In this document: piece after piece, positions 26,562 through 34,757 of the stretch | Numbering within the stretch: position 1 is the first letter of the stretch | How the letters are laid out: the number at the start of each line of letters is the position of its first letter | Source: Fodinibius sp036381435 | Lineage (GTDB): Bacteria; Bacteroidota; Rhodothermia; Balneolales; Balneolaceae | DNA: 64,000 bases | Direction: 5' to 3' | Assembly (NCBI GenBank): GCA_036381435.1 | Contig: DASVCW010000004.1 | Location: forward strand, 1 to 64,000 | Notes under the pieces: generated by a model | What the model was told of the DNA's origin: nothing | The model's input: only the letters and a program-made list of their open reading frames with translations | The model's database searches: none | Made by a program: the position numbers and the translations under genes

Positions 26562-27515
26562 TTAGTAATTGAAATGGATATCATTTTGATTTTTCTGTTT
26601 CATAACTTCTTTTTTAAACTTTTGATATTCTTCAATCAATGATCTTATATGGCCTTCTAATAAATCCCAATCAACTACAACTGAGTGATTAACAGGTTTC
26701 ATATATTCATAATTTATTTCCATGCCTACACTTTTCAGGTAGATTTCTTTTGTCCTACCTGGATGCAAGGTCTGTGATTGATATTCAATAAATTCTTGAT
26801 ATGGTATAAAAATATTATGAAATAGATCATTTAATTTTTCATCTATATATAACTTTCTTTGACTATCAGAATATGAGGCCCATGTACCTAAAATAAAATT
26901 TAAAACAGAAGTTCTTGTTAGATCTGGACCGTTTGCAATTTGGTGGAGATGAATAACTTCTTCCATGTGGCGCATAAAACTAAGCGCCTCTTTATAATCT
27001 TGATTAATTGATAAATTTCGAATTACACGTTTTTCTAACTTTGATTTCTCGATATTTGTTAAAGCTATATCATGTGCAATTGTCAAACTTGTTTCTTTCA
27101 ATCGTTTTAACAAGTCATCTTCATCTTTAAAGAAATAATAGCTAACAAAATTGCTATCAATTTCATCATTAATAAATTCTTTTAACTTTTTTTCTTTTGA
27201 GGAATCATCGTCATCATTGTCAAATTTTACATATACATGACTAGGAATATCATTTTTATTTGATATTAACCATTCCTCATGGGTTCCTGAAAGACCTGTG
27301 TCAGTTTCCGAACCATATCTTTTGTCAAATATGAAAATTGCGAAATCTGCATTTAGTAAATCTTTTCTATAAGTAGATCTATTAATTGACGGAGTAAGAT
27401 TCTCTTCATAAAGTAAAGGTTCGGCACCTATGCTTTTGAAAAAGTCAGATATTTTTTCCCTAAGCTCTATTAGATCGAAGGTTGAACTTATAAATATGCG
27501 TGGTTTAAAACTCAT
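26562..27515 (-). CDS. DUF4062 (TIR-like) domain protein
   Basis: 317 residues. The N-terminal ~115 residues match DUF4062: RIFISSTFDLIELREKISDFF, then PLLYEENLTPS, LLNADFAIFIFDKRYGSETDTG and SGTHEEWLIS. DUF4062 is a TIR/SIR2-adjacent alpha-beta domain found at the N-terminus of STAND-type conflict proteins. Here it is followed by a helical C-terminal region (about 150-310) with no NTPase motif, so this is a short form. A defence effector or signalling role is likely. It lies between two copies of the long repeat (26408-26465 and 27546-27975). Confidence 0.78.
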   Translation of the reverse strand: MSFKPRIFISSTFDLIELREKISDFFKSIGAEPLLYEENLTPSINRSTYRKDLLNADFAIFIFDKRYGSETDTGLSGTHEEWLISNKNDIPSHVYVKFDNDDDDSSKEKKLKEFINDEIDSNFVSYYFFKDEDDLLKRLKETSLTIAHDIALTNIEKSKLEKRVIRNLSINQDYKEALSFMRHMEEVIHLHQIANGPDLTRTSVLNFILGTWASYSDSQRKLYIDEKLNDLFHNIFIPYQEFIEYQSQTLHPGRTKEIYLKSVGMEINYEYMKPVNHSVVVDWDLLEGHIRSLIEEYQKFKKEVMKQKNQNDIHFNY

Positions 27516-27545
27516 GAACTAAATTAATTTATATTACATACACTA

Positions 27546-27975
27546 ATCAATTCTAACCATTGTCTCGATAATATCCAAAAGAAGGAAAAGCTATCAGGTC
27601 AAGCGAAATACAAATAATTCAAATGAATAAAATTTTTATCTGTAGAGCTCCCAATACTCCTCTTCACCAGGTGGCTTTACGTCATTTTAGTAAAACATGT
27701 CGATAAAGTAAGTATACTTCGACATGTTTGTTATATGTGTCGAAGCCGTCGACATATATAATCAGATTTTTTGCTGGGTAAAGGCTTATACAATGCAATA
27801 TTAAGGTAAAGCTGTCCATTGATGAAGAAGCTCCGACCACTGTGGGACTTTGGATACCGGCAGGTAATCAGCGAAGCCTGTTACCAGATAAAGTTTGAAC
27901 CAGGATTTATTGAAATGGGATACATAAGGTAGGTAGGATTGTCTGCTTGACATTTTCCTTTTTAAAGGGAGGTAA
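27546..27975. repeat. Long repeat, full copy 3
   Basis: A ~430 bp non-coding block starting 'atcaattctaaccattgtct' and ending 'cattttcctttttaaaggga' at the stop of the next gene. It shares nearly its whole length with the copy at 30610-31105. Internal features are an inverted repeat 'acatgtcga...tcgacatgt' near 27695-27727, a further 'gtcgacatat', and a GC-rich hairpin around 'ggtaatcagcg...cctgttacc' near 27862-27886. I find no persuasive reading frame in it. Confidence 0.85.
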
Positions 27976-27978
27976 CTA

Positions 27979-28797
27979 TTAACTGTTAATATCTTTAATA
28001 CTATCCCTAAATTTCTCCCGATTATCCTTTTCTCTATTCAATTCTATAACTACAAATTCTAGGGAGTCTTTTGCTTTTAAAGCAATTTTAACACATTCCT
28101 TTTCATTCTTTGAATGAATTCCTTGGCTGAAAAAATCATGAAGTACCTTGAATGGATTCATTCCATCTATTATCAATGATTGAGGGGTAATTTCATATGC
28201 AAGCTTTGTTTTTGCAGTAAATGATTTGCCCTCTTTTATACTCTTATACTCCTCAATTTTATCTTCATTTTCACCCTCGAGCTTTTTCCGTTCAATTAAT
28301 AAAGCCAGGAGAGGATCAATTTCATTTTCGATTATTCTTCGAAAATATGTGCACGCCCCTAATCCAAATGATTGACTCAAACAAATCAGTCCCTTTTTAT
28401 AGAACTCTTCATTTTCATGTAAATACTTTTCTAAATCATTCGGTATTTCAATTGACCAAGGCGGGTTTTGTCCAATCTTTCTTAACCAATTATTGTCAGA
28501 ATTTAACTCAACCCAGAAGTTAATTTTGGTACCGCAGTAAGTGCATTGGTATTTATAATGAATTGTACTCGAAATAAGAGTTGGTTCTCCAGTTGATCTA
28601 CCTGGACTACCAAAATCTGATCCTCGCTGTGGAGGATTATTCTTTCGATGGAATGTTTTGACTTTATTGCAATTTGGACAAAGGTGCTCTATTACTAATA
28701 ACTCACTTTCTTTAGAAAGGAAGTCTCCATCATACTCTCTTTTATGATAAAGTGGATCTTCTTCAATAGCCTTTTTTAAAATTGCTTTGTTTCCCAT
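27979..28797 (-). CDS. Zinc-ribbon protein with a DUF4145/HEPN-like C-terminus
   Basis: 272 residues. The N-terminal ~105 residues hold a split zinc ribbon, LCPNC (about 39-43) and YQCTYCG (about 83-89). The C-terminal part resembles DUF4145, a HEPN-like helical domain: YKKGLICLSQSFGLGACTYFRRIIENEID (about 134-162), then NPFKVLHDFFSQGIH near 215-229. DUF4145 proteins are often found in restriction islands, sometimes with an RNase role. The catalytic R-x4-6-H motif is not obvious, so it may be a sensor. The cassette is bounded by the long repeat on one side and attC-like site E on the other. Confidence 0.7.
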   Translation of the reverse strand: MGNKAILKKAIEEDPLYHKREYDGDFLSKESELLVIEHLCPNCNKVKTFHRKNNPPQRGSDFGSPGRSTGEPTLISSTIHYKYQCTYCGTKINFWVELNSDNNWLRKIGQNPPWSIEIPNDLEKYLHENEEFYKKGLICLSQSFGLGACTYFRRIIENEIDPLLALLIERKKLEGENEDKIEEYKSIKEGKSFTAKTKLAYEITPQSLIIDGMNPFKVLHDFFSQGIHSKNEKECVKIALKAKDSLEFVVIELNREKDNREKFRDSIKDINS

Positions 28798-28813
28798 TGG
28801 ATTTATTTTTGTT

Positions 28814-28944
28814 ACCTAACGACATTGCGCATAAGCTGCGTGCAGGCTGACACTGATTTAAAAACAAAATGTACTACAGAATATTGAATAACTAAAAATT
28901 GGCAAGAGAGGGCGAGGCACGTCCGCTTAATGCGCTGGTTAGGT
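28814..28944 (-). other. attC-like site E (best example)
   Basis: 131 bp. On the minus strand it starts ACCTAACCAGCGCATTAAGC and ends GCTTATGCGCAATGTCGTTA + GGT. The outer 7-mers ACCTAAC and GTTAGGT are perfect complements and fit the attC core consensus (RYYYAAC and GTTRRRY). The next arms GCGCATTAAGC and GCTTATGCGC are also complementary with one bulged base, as in the folded bottom strand that integrases recognise. The stop codon of the 175-residue gene lies in the left core. Confidence 0.85.
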
Positions 28945-29466
28945 TGCATTAGGACGATTGATAAAAGCTCCATGACTTTCAACATCTACACCATAACTGC
29001 TAGCCCACATATTTAAAGTTTGGGAGGCCATTTCAATACCATATTCAGTATCATTATCCATTTTCTTGACAAAAGCATTTGCTAGTTCTTCCCATAAGTA
29101 TGGATAATTTTCATCTAACCATTCGGGACTTTTTAGCAATTCCATAATTCTAAGCCAATTAGAAAACTCAACTCTTGACTTGTTTTTTTTTGTGTGTAGT
29201 AATAGAAATAAGGCTTGCGAAGCTAAAGCTGGGATAACTATATCCAATTCATCTTTGTCCTCTATTTTAAGCCCTTCAATTATTGATATTCCAATACTTC
29301 TTTCAACTTCATCCCGATTTAGTCTATCAATACCTTTGAAAATTATTCGTTCTCTTCTTTCTTCTTGTTTTTCTTTGTAGCTGAAGTATGTTTGAAACAT
29401 CACAACAATTGCTCCAACTATAGAACCAAGTAATGCGGAAATTGCTCCGATCCAAACTTCACTCAT
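28939..29466 (-). CDS. Small membrane-anchored protein of unknown function
   Basis: 175 residues. One N-terminal transmembrane helix (about 5-25, WIGAISALLGSIVGAIVVMF) is followed by a basic coiled stretch (YKEKQEERRER) and a helical soluble domain. The topology and the first 40 residues resemble many short anchored proteins of phage and plasmid origin, but I do not recognise a specific family. It lies 45 bp downstream of the HEPN-like gene with no attC site between, so the two probably share one two-gene cassette. Its stop is in attC-like site E. Confidence 0.6.
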   Translation of the reverse strand: MSEVWIGAISALLGSIVGAIVVMFQTYFSYKEKQEERRERIIFKGIDRLNRDEVERSIGISIIEGLKIEDKDELDIVIPALASQALFLLLHTKKNKSRVEFSNWLRIMELLKSPEWLDENYPYLWEELANAFVKKMDNDTEYGIEMASQTLNMWASSYGVDVESHGAFINRPNAT

Positions 29467-29511
29467 GTCATATTAATTTTGATTCATTTTTAATTGGATG
29501 CTAGAAATTTA

Positions 29512-30540
29512 TCATTTGGGGGGCCATGTTGTGGTTTCATATCCAACATTATTATGTGCTTCTCTTTTTCTATCGAATAGGACTTTTCCGTGAAAAGAAA
29601 CATTAGGCAATAACAGTATTCCGATTATATGCTTGTTATATGGTGATTGTATTGCATCCCTAATTTTTAATAAAAGTGATCCAATGTCATTAACCATATT
29701 TAACCAGTTCGCTACTTCTTCAAGAGTAAATCCAAAACAGGGTGGGTCAAAATGTTGAGTATGATTCCTAATATTTTTTAAAACTTTAAACGATTTTTTC
29801 TCCCGCGCAAAGTTATCAAGGTGATTGCCTGTTATTTGGTAAACCCATTTAAATTTATCGGTCATTCTTCTGCCATATCTTTTACCAAGCTTCTTTTCAT
29901 TAAAATTCCAATCTTTCAAAGGGTCAAATTCTGCTTTGATGTATAAATGATTAAGGGTAATGTCAACAATAGAAATACAATTTGAAATTAAGGTTAATAA
30001 GTCGAAGAGCCAGTCAGCTGATTGAAAATATTGAGAATTTTCAACTATTCTATTGTGCAATGAAATTATTCTTTTTGCAATCGCATCCTGAAAGGAATTA
30101 AATAAAGCACCTTCTCTATCTAATGTTGGGTTTATCGGAAAATTACCTCCTAATGTTAATGGTAGATTAATTTTTACAGCACCGCCACCATTACCAACAA
30201 GATGTTGATGCAACGCAACTTCTGTTGTACCATCTAACCATGGACATTTAATCTCAGGTAATTGAAATGAATTATGGTCAAAACCATTGTTTAAGGTAAG
30301 GTGTTTCTCTACATCGGTGAAAGAGATTGGCTTAGAAACAATTTTATCAGCGCCATCTTTAGGGGTATATGTCACAGTAAACGGTGACACTTTTTTAAAT
30401 TTATTAATGCTAAGATTTTTTCTTAAATAAGAGTTCAAGACTCTTGCAGTAGTCGTCCTTATAATTCGTTCGTTACCTTTTCTCTTAGAATATTTTAAAT
30501 ATTGCTTAGGTTCAGAATCTTTTTGATCTATTTCTAGCAT
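29512..30540 (-). CDS. HEPN-like protein of unknown family
   Basis: 342 residues, mostly helical after residue 150. Near residue 265, VLKNIRNHTQHFDPP carries an R-N-H...H pattern (R-x4-H) typical of the catalytic motif of HEPN RNases, preceded by a long helix ending KKSFKVLKN. The N-terminal ~140 residues form a separate domain containing HQHLVGNGGGAVKINLPL, which I do not recognise. No membrane segment is present. With the 175-residue membrane protein downstream it may be a paired system; cleavage of RNA on infection is inference from the motif only. Confidence 0.6.
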   Translation of the reverse strand: MLEIDQKDSEPKQYLKYSKRKGNERIIRTTTARVLNSYLRKNLSINKFKKVSPFTVTYTPKDGADKIVSKPISFTDVEKHLTLNNGFDHNSFQLPEIKCPWLDGTTEVALHQHLVGNGGGAVKINLPLTLGGNFPINPTLDREGALFNSFQDAIAKRIISLHNRIVENSQYFQSADWLFDLLTLISNCISIVDITLNHLYIKAEFDPLKDWNFNEKKLGKRYGRRMTDKFKWVYQITGNHLDNFAREKKSFKVLKNIRNHTQHFDPPCFGFTLEEVANWLNMVNDIGSLLLKIRDAIQSPYNKHIIGILLLPNVSFHGKVLFDRKREAHNNVGYETTTWPPK

Positions 30541-30609
30541 TTTTACTAATATTTTTTATTCTAATTAGCAGAAATCATGTCTTAATAATTTTGGGATTTG
30601 AACGAATGC

Positions 30610-31105
30610 AACCTAACATATACTTATCTGTAAGCAATCAATTCTAACCATTGTCTCGATAATATCCAAAAGAAGGAAAAGCTGTCAGGTCAGACGGATA
30701 TTTCATTATGCTATTTATAATAAGGTTACAATCAAGTACAAATAATGTAGATGTATAAAATTTTTATTTGTAGAGCTCCCATTACTCCACTTCACCAGGT
30801 GGCTTTACGACATTTAGTAAAACATGTCGATAGAATAAGTATACTTCGACATGTTTATTATATATATCGAAACTGTCGACATATATAATCAGAATTTTTG
30901 CTGGGTAAAAGCTTATACAATGCAATATTAAGGTAAAGCTGTCCATTGACGAAGAAGCTCCGACCGCTGTGGGAACTTTGGATGCCGCTGGTAATCAGCG
31001 AAGCGGGTTACCAGCTAAAGTTTGAACCAGGATTATAGAAATGGAATATCTAAGTACGTAGGTGAGGACTGTTTGCTTGACATTTTCCTTTTTTAAGGTG
31101 TTATG
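30610..31105. repeat. Long repeat, full copy 4
   Basis: The longest copy (~495 bp), starting 'acctaacatatacttatctg' and ending 'ttttttaaggtgttatgcc'. Compared with copy 3 it has an extra ~40 bp near 30690-30735. Internal landmarks are the same: 'aaaacatgtcgat...cttcgacatgt', 'gtcgacatatataatcag', and a perfect stem 'gctggtaa...ttaccagc' at about 30988-31014. On the minus strand it ends GTTAGGT, the attC-type core, and the outer segments are partly complementary (TGT-AAGCAA-CA on both sides). Confidence 0.85.
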
Positions 31106-31138
31106 CCACATTTTGTACGAAATTGTGTAGAAGCTGCT

Positions 31139-31786
31139 TCATTCTCCAAAAATTATCCAACTCAGATCTATTTCTTCTTGCGCTTTAAATTTTTCTATCT
31201 TTTCAATAATTGATTTTCTGTGAGCTACACCAAACATGAAAATTGCCGTATTGAATTTATTGGTTTTACAATAAGAATAGATATTTCGAATCATTGAGTT
31301 TTCATATGCATCAATATCTTCATTAGCCACTTTACTTATCTCACTTTCATTTAAAAGTCGCTTTTCTAGCATTCGCATTTCGCCATGAAGCTTTATGCTT
31401 TCAACGCTATTAAGAAATTTAAACCCATATTCTGCGGCCAAAGAATCAAAATTTTCAATCAAATTTTGCATTTCTCTTTTTTCACAAACTATACTGTATT
31501 TTTTTTCGAAAGAATCGGACAATCCATTATCAAGCACTGGAATATATTTAAAAGAGTTATTGACGCCGCATTTCTGAATTGCACTTATTTCCAATTTCTT
31601 ATGAAATATTCCAAATGATGAGAACATCGATTTTTCATAATCTGAATACGTTTTTTCAAGAGCTTCTAAAAAAATAACTTCTGGACTTATTTTTTCTATA
31701 ATCTCACATAATTCATCGGCATTGCATTTACCAATCTCCTTATGAACTGTACTAATTAAAGTAATATTAGGCATGTTATGTGACAA
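31139..31786 (-). CDS. TraB/ChaN-like superfamily protein
   Basis: 215 residues. ITLISTVHKEIGKCN with an early histidine (about 15), VIFLEAL with a glutamate (about 41) and a C-terminal FMFGVAHRKSIIEKI with a second histidine (about 188) follow the H...E...H layout of the TraB/PrgY/TIKI-EreA-ChaN superfamily, which includes metal-dependent peptidases and hydrolases. It has no signal peptide or membrane helix, so it should be cytoplasmic. It lies between the long repeat copies 4 and 5 and is the rightmost cassette. Function in defence is unproven. Confidence 0.6.
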   Translation of the reverse strand: MSHNMPNITLISTVHKEIGKCNADELCEIIEKISPEVIFLEALEKTYSDYEKSMFSSFGIFHKKLEISAIQKCGVNNSFKYIPVLDNGLSDSFEKKYSIVCEKREMQNLIENFDSLAAEYGFKFLNSVESIKLHGEMRMLEKRLLNESEISKVANEDIDAYENSMIRNIYSYCKTNKFNTAIFMFGVAHRKSIIEKIEKFKAQEEIDLSWIIFGE

Positions 31787-31880
31787 TCGTTTGTGTAATT
31801 AGTAATAGTCATCTATTATTTTAGTCCTTTTTTAAAAGCAAATTACCTCGATTCCAATTTCCCATAAAATTTGGTATGAT

Positions 31881-31996
31881 ATATACTTATCTAAGCAATC
31901 AATTCTAACCATTGTCTCGATAATATCCAAAAGAAGGAAAAGCTATCAGATCAGCGAATGCTATTTGTAGAGCTCCCATTACACCCCTTCACCAGT
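31881..31996. repeat. Long repeat, partial copy 5 (left part)
   Basis: 'atacttatctaagcaatcaa' followed by 'ttctaaccattgtctcgata' and, after a short deletion, 'tttgtagagctcccattac' and 'cttcaccag' match the left part of copies 3 and 4. Similarity stops abruptly at about 31996. This marks the right border of the array. Confidence 0.8.
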
Positions 31997-32216
31997 GATA
32001 CCTAAAGTGGGTACATCAGTTGGTACATAGCACCTAAAAAAGCGCGATTATATCTATTAAACACAATCTTGCATTACACTCATAATCGAATGGAAGGCGC
32101 AAAAGAATTTTTTCCCAAAATATCCTCTTACTTGAAAACATATTCCCCGGTATTGACCTATAACAATATCCTGCTTCTTTAAAGAGAAACGCGATTTTTA
32201 ATTTAGTTACGGACAG

Positions 32217-33872
32217 ATGAAAGAAAGCTGGTGGAAAGAGAGTGCTGTATATCAAATCTATCCGAGAAGTTTTAAGGATTCCAACGGGGATGGCATCGGA
32301 GATCTTCCCGGAATTATCGAAAAACTAAGCTATATCAAATCATTGGGAGTGGATGTCATCTGGATCTGCCCCATTTACGAGTCCCCTAACGATGATAACG
32401 GCTATGATATCAGCAACTACCGCATAATTATGGAGGAGTTCGGCTCCATGGATGATTTTGACCGGCTGTTGGAGGAGGTTCACCGGCTTGAAATGAAACT
32501 GGTGATGGATTTGGTGCCTAATCATACCTCAGATGAACATCGTTGGTTTCAGGAATCCCGCAAGTCCAGACAAAACCCATACCGGGATTACTACCACTGG
32601 CAGCCGCCTCTAAACGGAGGTCCTCCCAATAACTGGCCCTCCTTCTTTGGGGGCAGTGCCTGGGAGCAAGATCCTGCCACCGGGGATTACTACCTGCACC
32701 TGTTCTCCCGAAAGCAGCCGGACCTGAACTGGGAAAATTCGCTTGTCAGAGAGGGAATCTATGACATTATGAAGTTCTGGTGTGAAAAGGGCATTGACGG
32801 CTTTCGGATAGATGTGATTTCTCTGATATCCAAGAGAGCGGGATATCCGGATGCAAAGGCGGGGAAGTTCCGGGAGGTTGTAAATCAGTATTATGCCAAC
32901 GGGCCCCGGGTGCATGAATTCCTGCAGGAAATGCATAAAGAGGTGCTAAGTCACTATGATATCATGACGGTAGGAGAAGGGCCCGGTATTCATCCCGAAG
33001 AGGGGGTGAAGTATGTGGGTGCCTCACGAAAAGAACTGAATATGATATTCCATTTTGATCATATGTCTATTGATTACGGGCCGGGAGGCAAGAATGATCC
33101 GGTGAAGTGGGAGCTGCCGGAGTTCAAGAAAATCGTTAATACATGGGATGCTAAGCTTCACGAAGCCGATGGCTGGGGCAGTATTTTCCTGGGAAATCAT
33201 GACTATCCCCGCATCGTTTCCCGCTTTGGGAACGACAAAAAATATTGGAAGGAATCTGCTAAGCTGCTGGTTACGCTGCTGTTTACCCTCCGCGGTACTG
33301 CTTATATCTACCAGGGGGATGAAATCGGTATGACTAATGTAGCTTATCCGGCCATTGAGTACTACAGGGACATCGAAACCCTTAACAGCTGGAAGGAAGC
33401 AATGGCCGCCGGAAAATCAGAGGAGGAGTTTTTGGAGGTCATTCATTATAACAGCCGCGATAATGCACGTACACCGATGCAATGGGATGATAGCGCACAG
33501 GGTGGGTTCTCGGAGGCGACTTCCTGGATACCAATGAATCCCAATCATAAAGAGATTAATGTGGCTTCCCAGGAAGAGGATCCGAATTCCATCCTGAACT
33601 ATTACCGGAGAATGATTCATTTCCGAAAGCAGAACCCTACACTTACTTATGGAGAGTATAAATGCTTGCTTAAAGAAGACCCGGATATTTATGCTTTTGA
33701 ACGATGGGATGATACCAACCGATTTTTGATTCTGTTAAATTTTTCCGATCGCCGCGTGCGGTTTGAACCGCCAGTGGAAGGTATGCCTGAGGTGAGAGTC
33801 CATAACTATGCTCACCCGGGCACATTTTGGGAGCTGCGGCCATGGGAGGCGAAAGTTATAGAACTTGTTTAA
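32217..33872 (+). CDS. GH13 alpha-glucosidase / oligo-1,6-glucosidase
   Basis: A 551-residue cytoplasmic alpha-glucosidase of the GH13_31/MalL-like type. The TIM barrel begins WWKESAVYQIYPRSFKDSNGDG (about 4-25). The four conserved regions are visible: DLVPNHTSDEH near 101-111, GFRIDVISLIS near 195-205 (nucleophile D), VGEGPG near 252-257 (acid/base E) and FLGNHDYPR near 324-332 (transition-state D). The C-terminal beta domain ends RPWEAKVIEL. It probably splits alpha-1,4- or alpha-1,6-linked gluco-oligosaccharides; exact linkage is not decidable here. It lies just beyond the right border of the cassette array and is the first of the carbohydrate genes. Confidence 0.92.
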   Translation: MKESWWKESAVYQIYPRSFKDSNGDGIGDLPGIIEKLSYIKSLGVDVIWICPIYESPNDDNGYDISNYRIIMEEFGSMDDFDRLLEEVHRLEMKLVMDLVPNHTSDEHRWFQESRKSRQNPYRDYYHWQPPLNGGPPNNWPSFFGGSAWEQDPATGDYYLHLFSRKQPDLNWENSLVREGIYDIMKFWCEKGIDGFRIDVISLISKRAGYPDAKAGKFREVVNQYYANGPRVHEFLQEMHKEVLSHYDIMTVGEGPGIHPEEGVKYVGASRKELNMIFHFDHMSIDYGPGGKNDPVKWELPEFKKIVNTWDAKLHEADGWGSIFLGNHDYPRIVSRFGNDKKYWKESAKLLVTLLFTLRGTAYIYQGDEIGMTNVAYPAIEYYRDIETLNSWKEAMAAGKSEEEFLEVIHYNSRDNARTPMQWDDSAQGGFSEATSWIPMNPNHKEINVASQEEDPNSILNYYRRMIHFRKQNPTLTYGEYKCLLKEDPDIYAFERWDDTNRFLILLNFSDRRVRFEPPVEGMPEVRVHNYAHPGTFWELRPWEAKVIELV

Positions 33873-33928
33873 GGTGAATGCATTTACCGGTTATATTTTC
33901 GCTTTTGCCCCGTTTAGAGGGCAATCTA

Positions 33929-34051
33929 TTGGTAGAAAATATATAGCCTCCTCCACCGTGCCGTTAGGTACGGAATGACAAGAGTTGCTTCCCCCCAAAT
34001 ATTATGTCCCTAAGGGACACAACTAAGAAGCTTATTAGATTTTTCTACCAA
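33929..34051. repeat. MITE/REP-like element with inverted ends and inner palindromes
   Basis: Bounded by 'ttggtagaaaat' (33929-33940) and its inverse 'atttttctaccaa' (34039-34051). Inside are two further palindromes, 'accgtgccgttaggtacgg' and 'tgtccctaagggaca'. The layout matches short palindromic elements that are common between genes in Bacteroidota-type genomes. No coding capacity. Confidence 0.6.
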
Positions 34052-34056
34052 CATAG

Positions 34057-34083
34057 CATCCGCCGGCTGGCGGATGATTTTTA
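34057..34083 (+). terminator. Possible rho-independent terminator
   Basis: A perfect 8-bp stem 'catccgcc' / 'ggcggatg' with a 4-base loop (34057-34076) is followed by 'attttta'. It could terminate transcription from the GH13 gene, although it lies 185 bp after the stop and may instead be another dispersed palindrome. Confidence 0.45.
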
Positions 34084-34333
34084 TTCGGTAAACACGTTAA
34101 GGTGAGTTGGAGATAATGGTTTTCTTGTTTTTTTAATGGCTAAAAATATATCTATTGCAGTCAGCTTTAGCTGACTGACGAGTGAACAATAAAAAAGAAG
34201 TGGCTTTAGCCATATAATAATTGGGCTAAAACCTGCAATGAACATCTTATATCAATCCTCAGCTATTTGAAAGGAACAAAATCGGCAAAATTTTGTACAT
34301 AGAAAGTAATCCGTACAAAAGAGAAAAAATAAC

Positions 34334-34611
34334 TTAACGTGAGTTCGAGATAAGAAAGACTTCTTCACACCTGATGATAAATCATCAGGCTAACCCATAA
34401 AGCCTGTTAAAACAGGCTCGTTCTTTTTTCAAAACCAGCTTGTTTTAACAAGCTGGTTATTTTTAGGGTGATGATTCATCATCAGCCATAACAAGGAAAT
34501 CTCCATTAAATAGTACGGAAATTAGTTCCCGCGCTATTGGCGACATTTTAAACCATATATTCTCAATATTACAGCAATTTGTGATTCTGTTTTATCTCGA
34601 ACTCACGTTAA
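34334..34611. mobile_element. 278-bp MITE-like element with perfect 20-bp terminal inverted repeats
   Basis: TTAACGTGAGTTCGAGATAA at 34334-34353 is exactly inverted at 34592-34611. The interior carries at least four palindromes: 'ctgatgataaatcatcag', 'agcctgttaaaacaggct', 'accagcttgttttaacaagc' + 'tggt', and 'tgatgattcatca'. A third copy of the end with two mismatches (TTAAGGTGAGTTGGAGATAA) lies at 34097-34116, so a second or nested element may begin there. The DNA between (about 34117-34333) also has short palindromes such as 'gtcagctttagctgac' and 'tggctttagcca'. No transposase is encoded, and I cannot see a clear target duplication. Confidence 0.75.
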
Positions 34612-34757
34612 TTTTAGCTAAGTAATTACTCTAATAGATCAGCTGATATTCTTTGACTCTACAGCCGCCTAAGGTCAGATCATTCAGAATTATATAAAGA
34701 CGATTCTGTCTTTATTATCCAGTCTGTTAGATACTAATTTTCCTATTTCATAAGAGT

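Larger units (their letters stand above)
18740..32000 (-). mobile_element. attC-flanked cassette array of defence-type genes (CALIN-like)
   Basis: All twelve reading units here run on the minus strand. Between many of them lie inverted-repeat sites with the layout of integron attC sites, five recognised, each beginning at or beside the stop codon of the preceding gene. The other gene borders carry whole or partial copies of a long repeat. No integron integrase gene occurs in the window, so the array fits the term CALIN. The reading direction implies the integrase or ancestral attI lay to the right. Fragments of the long repeat sit at both outer edges (18.7 kb and 32.0 kb), which makes these the likely borders of the imported block. 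Confidence 0.65.

Noticed and set aside
30930..31027. Short frame in the long repeat (VKLSIDEEAPTAVGTLDAAG...)
   Set aside because: The frame reads well in one copy, but the other full copy has compensating shifts that change the residues, and there is no start codon or ribosome binding site. I treat it as non-coding repeat.
18740..32000. CRISPR array or tandem repeat cluster
   Set aside because: The repeats are few, long and irregularly spaced by whole genes. There are no short regularly spaced repeats and no cas genes in the window.
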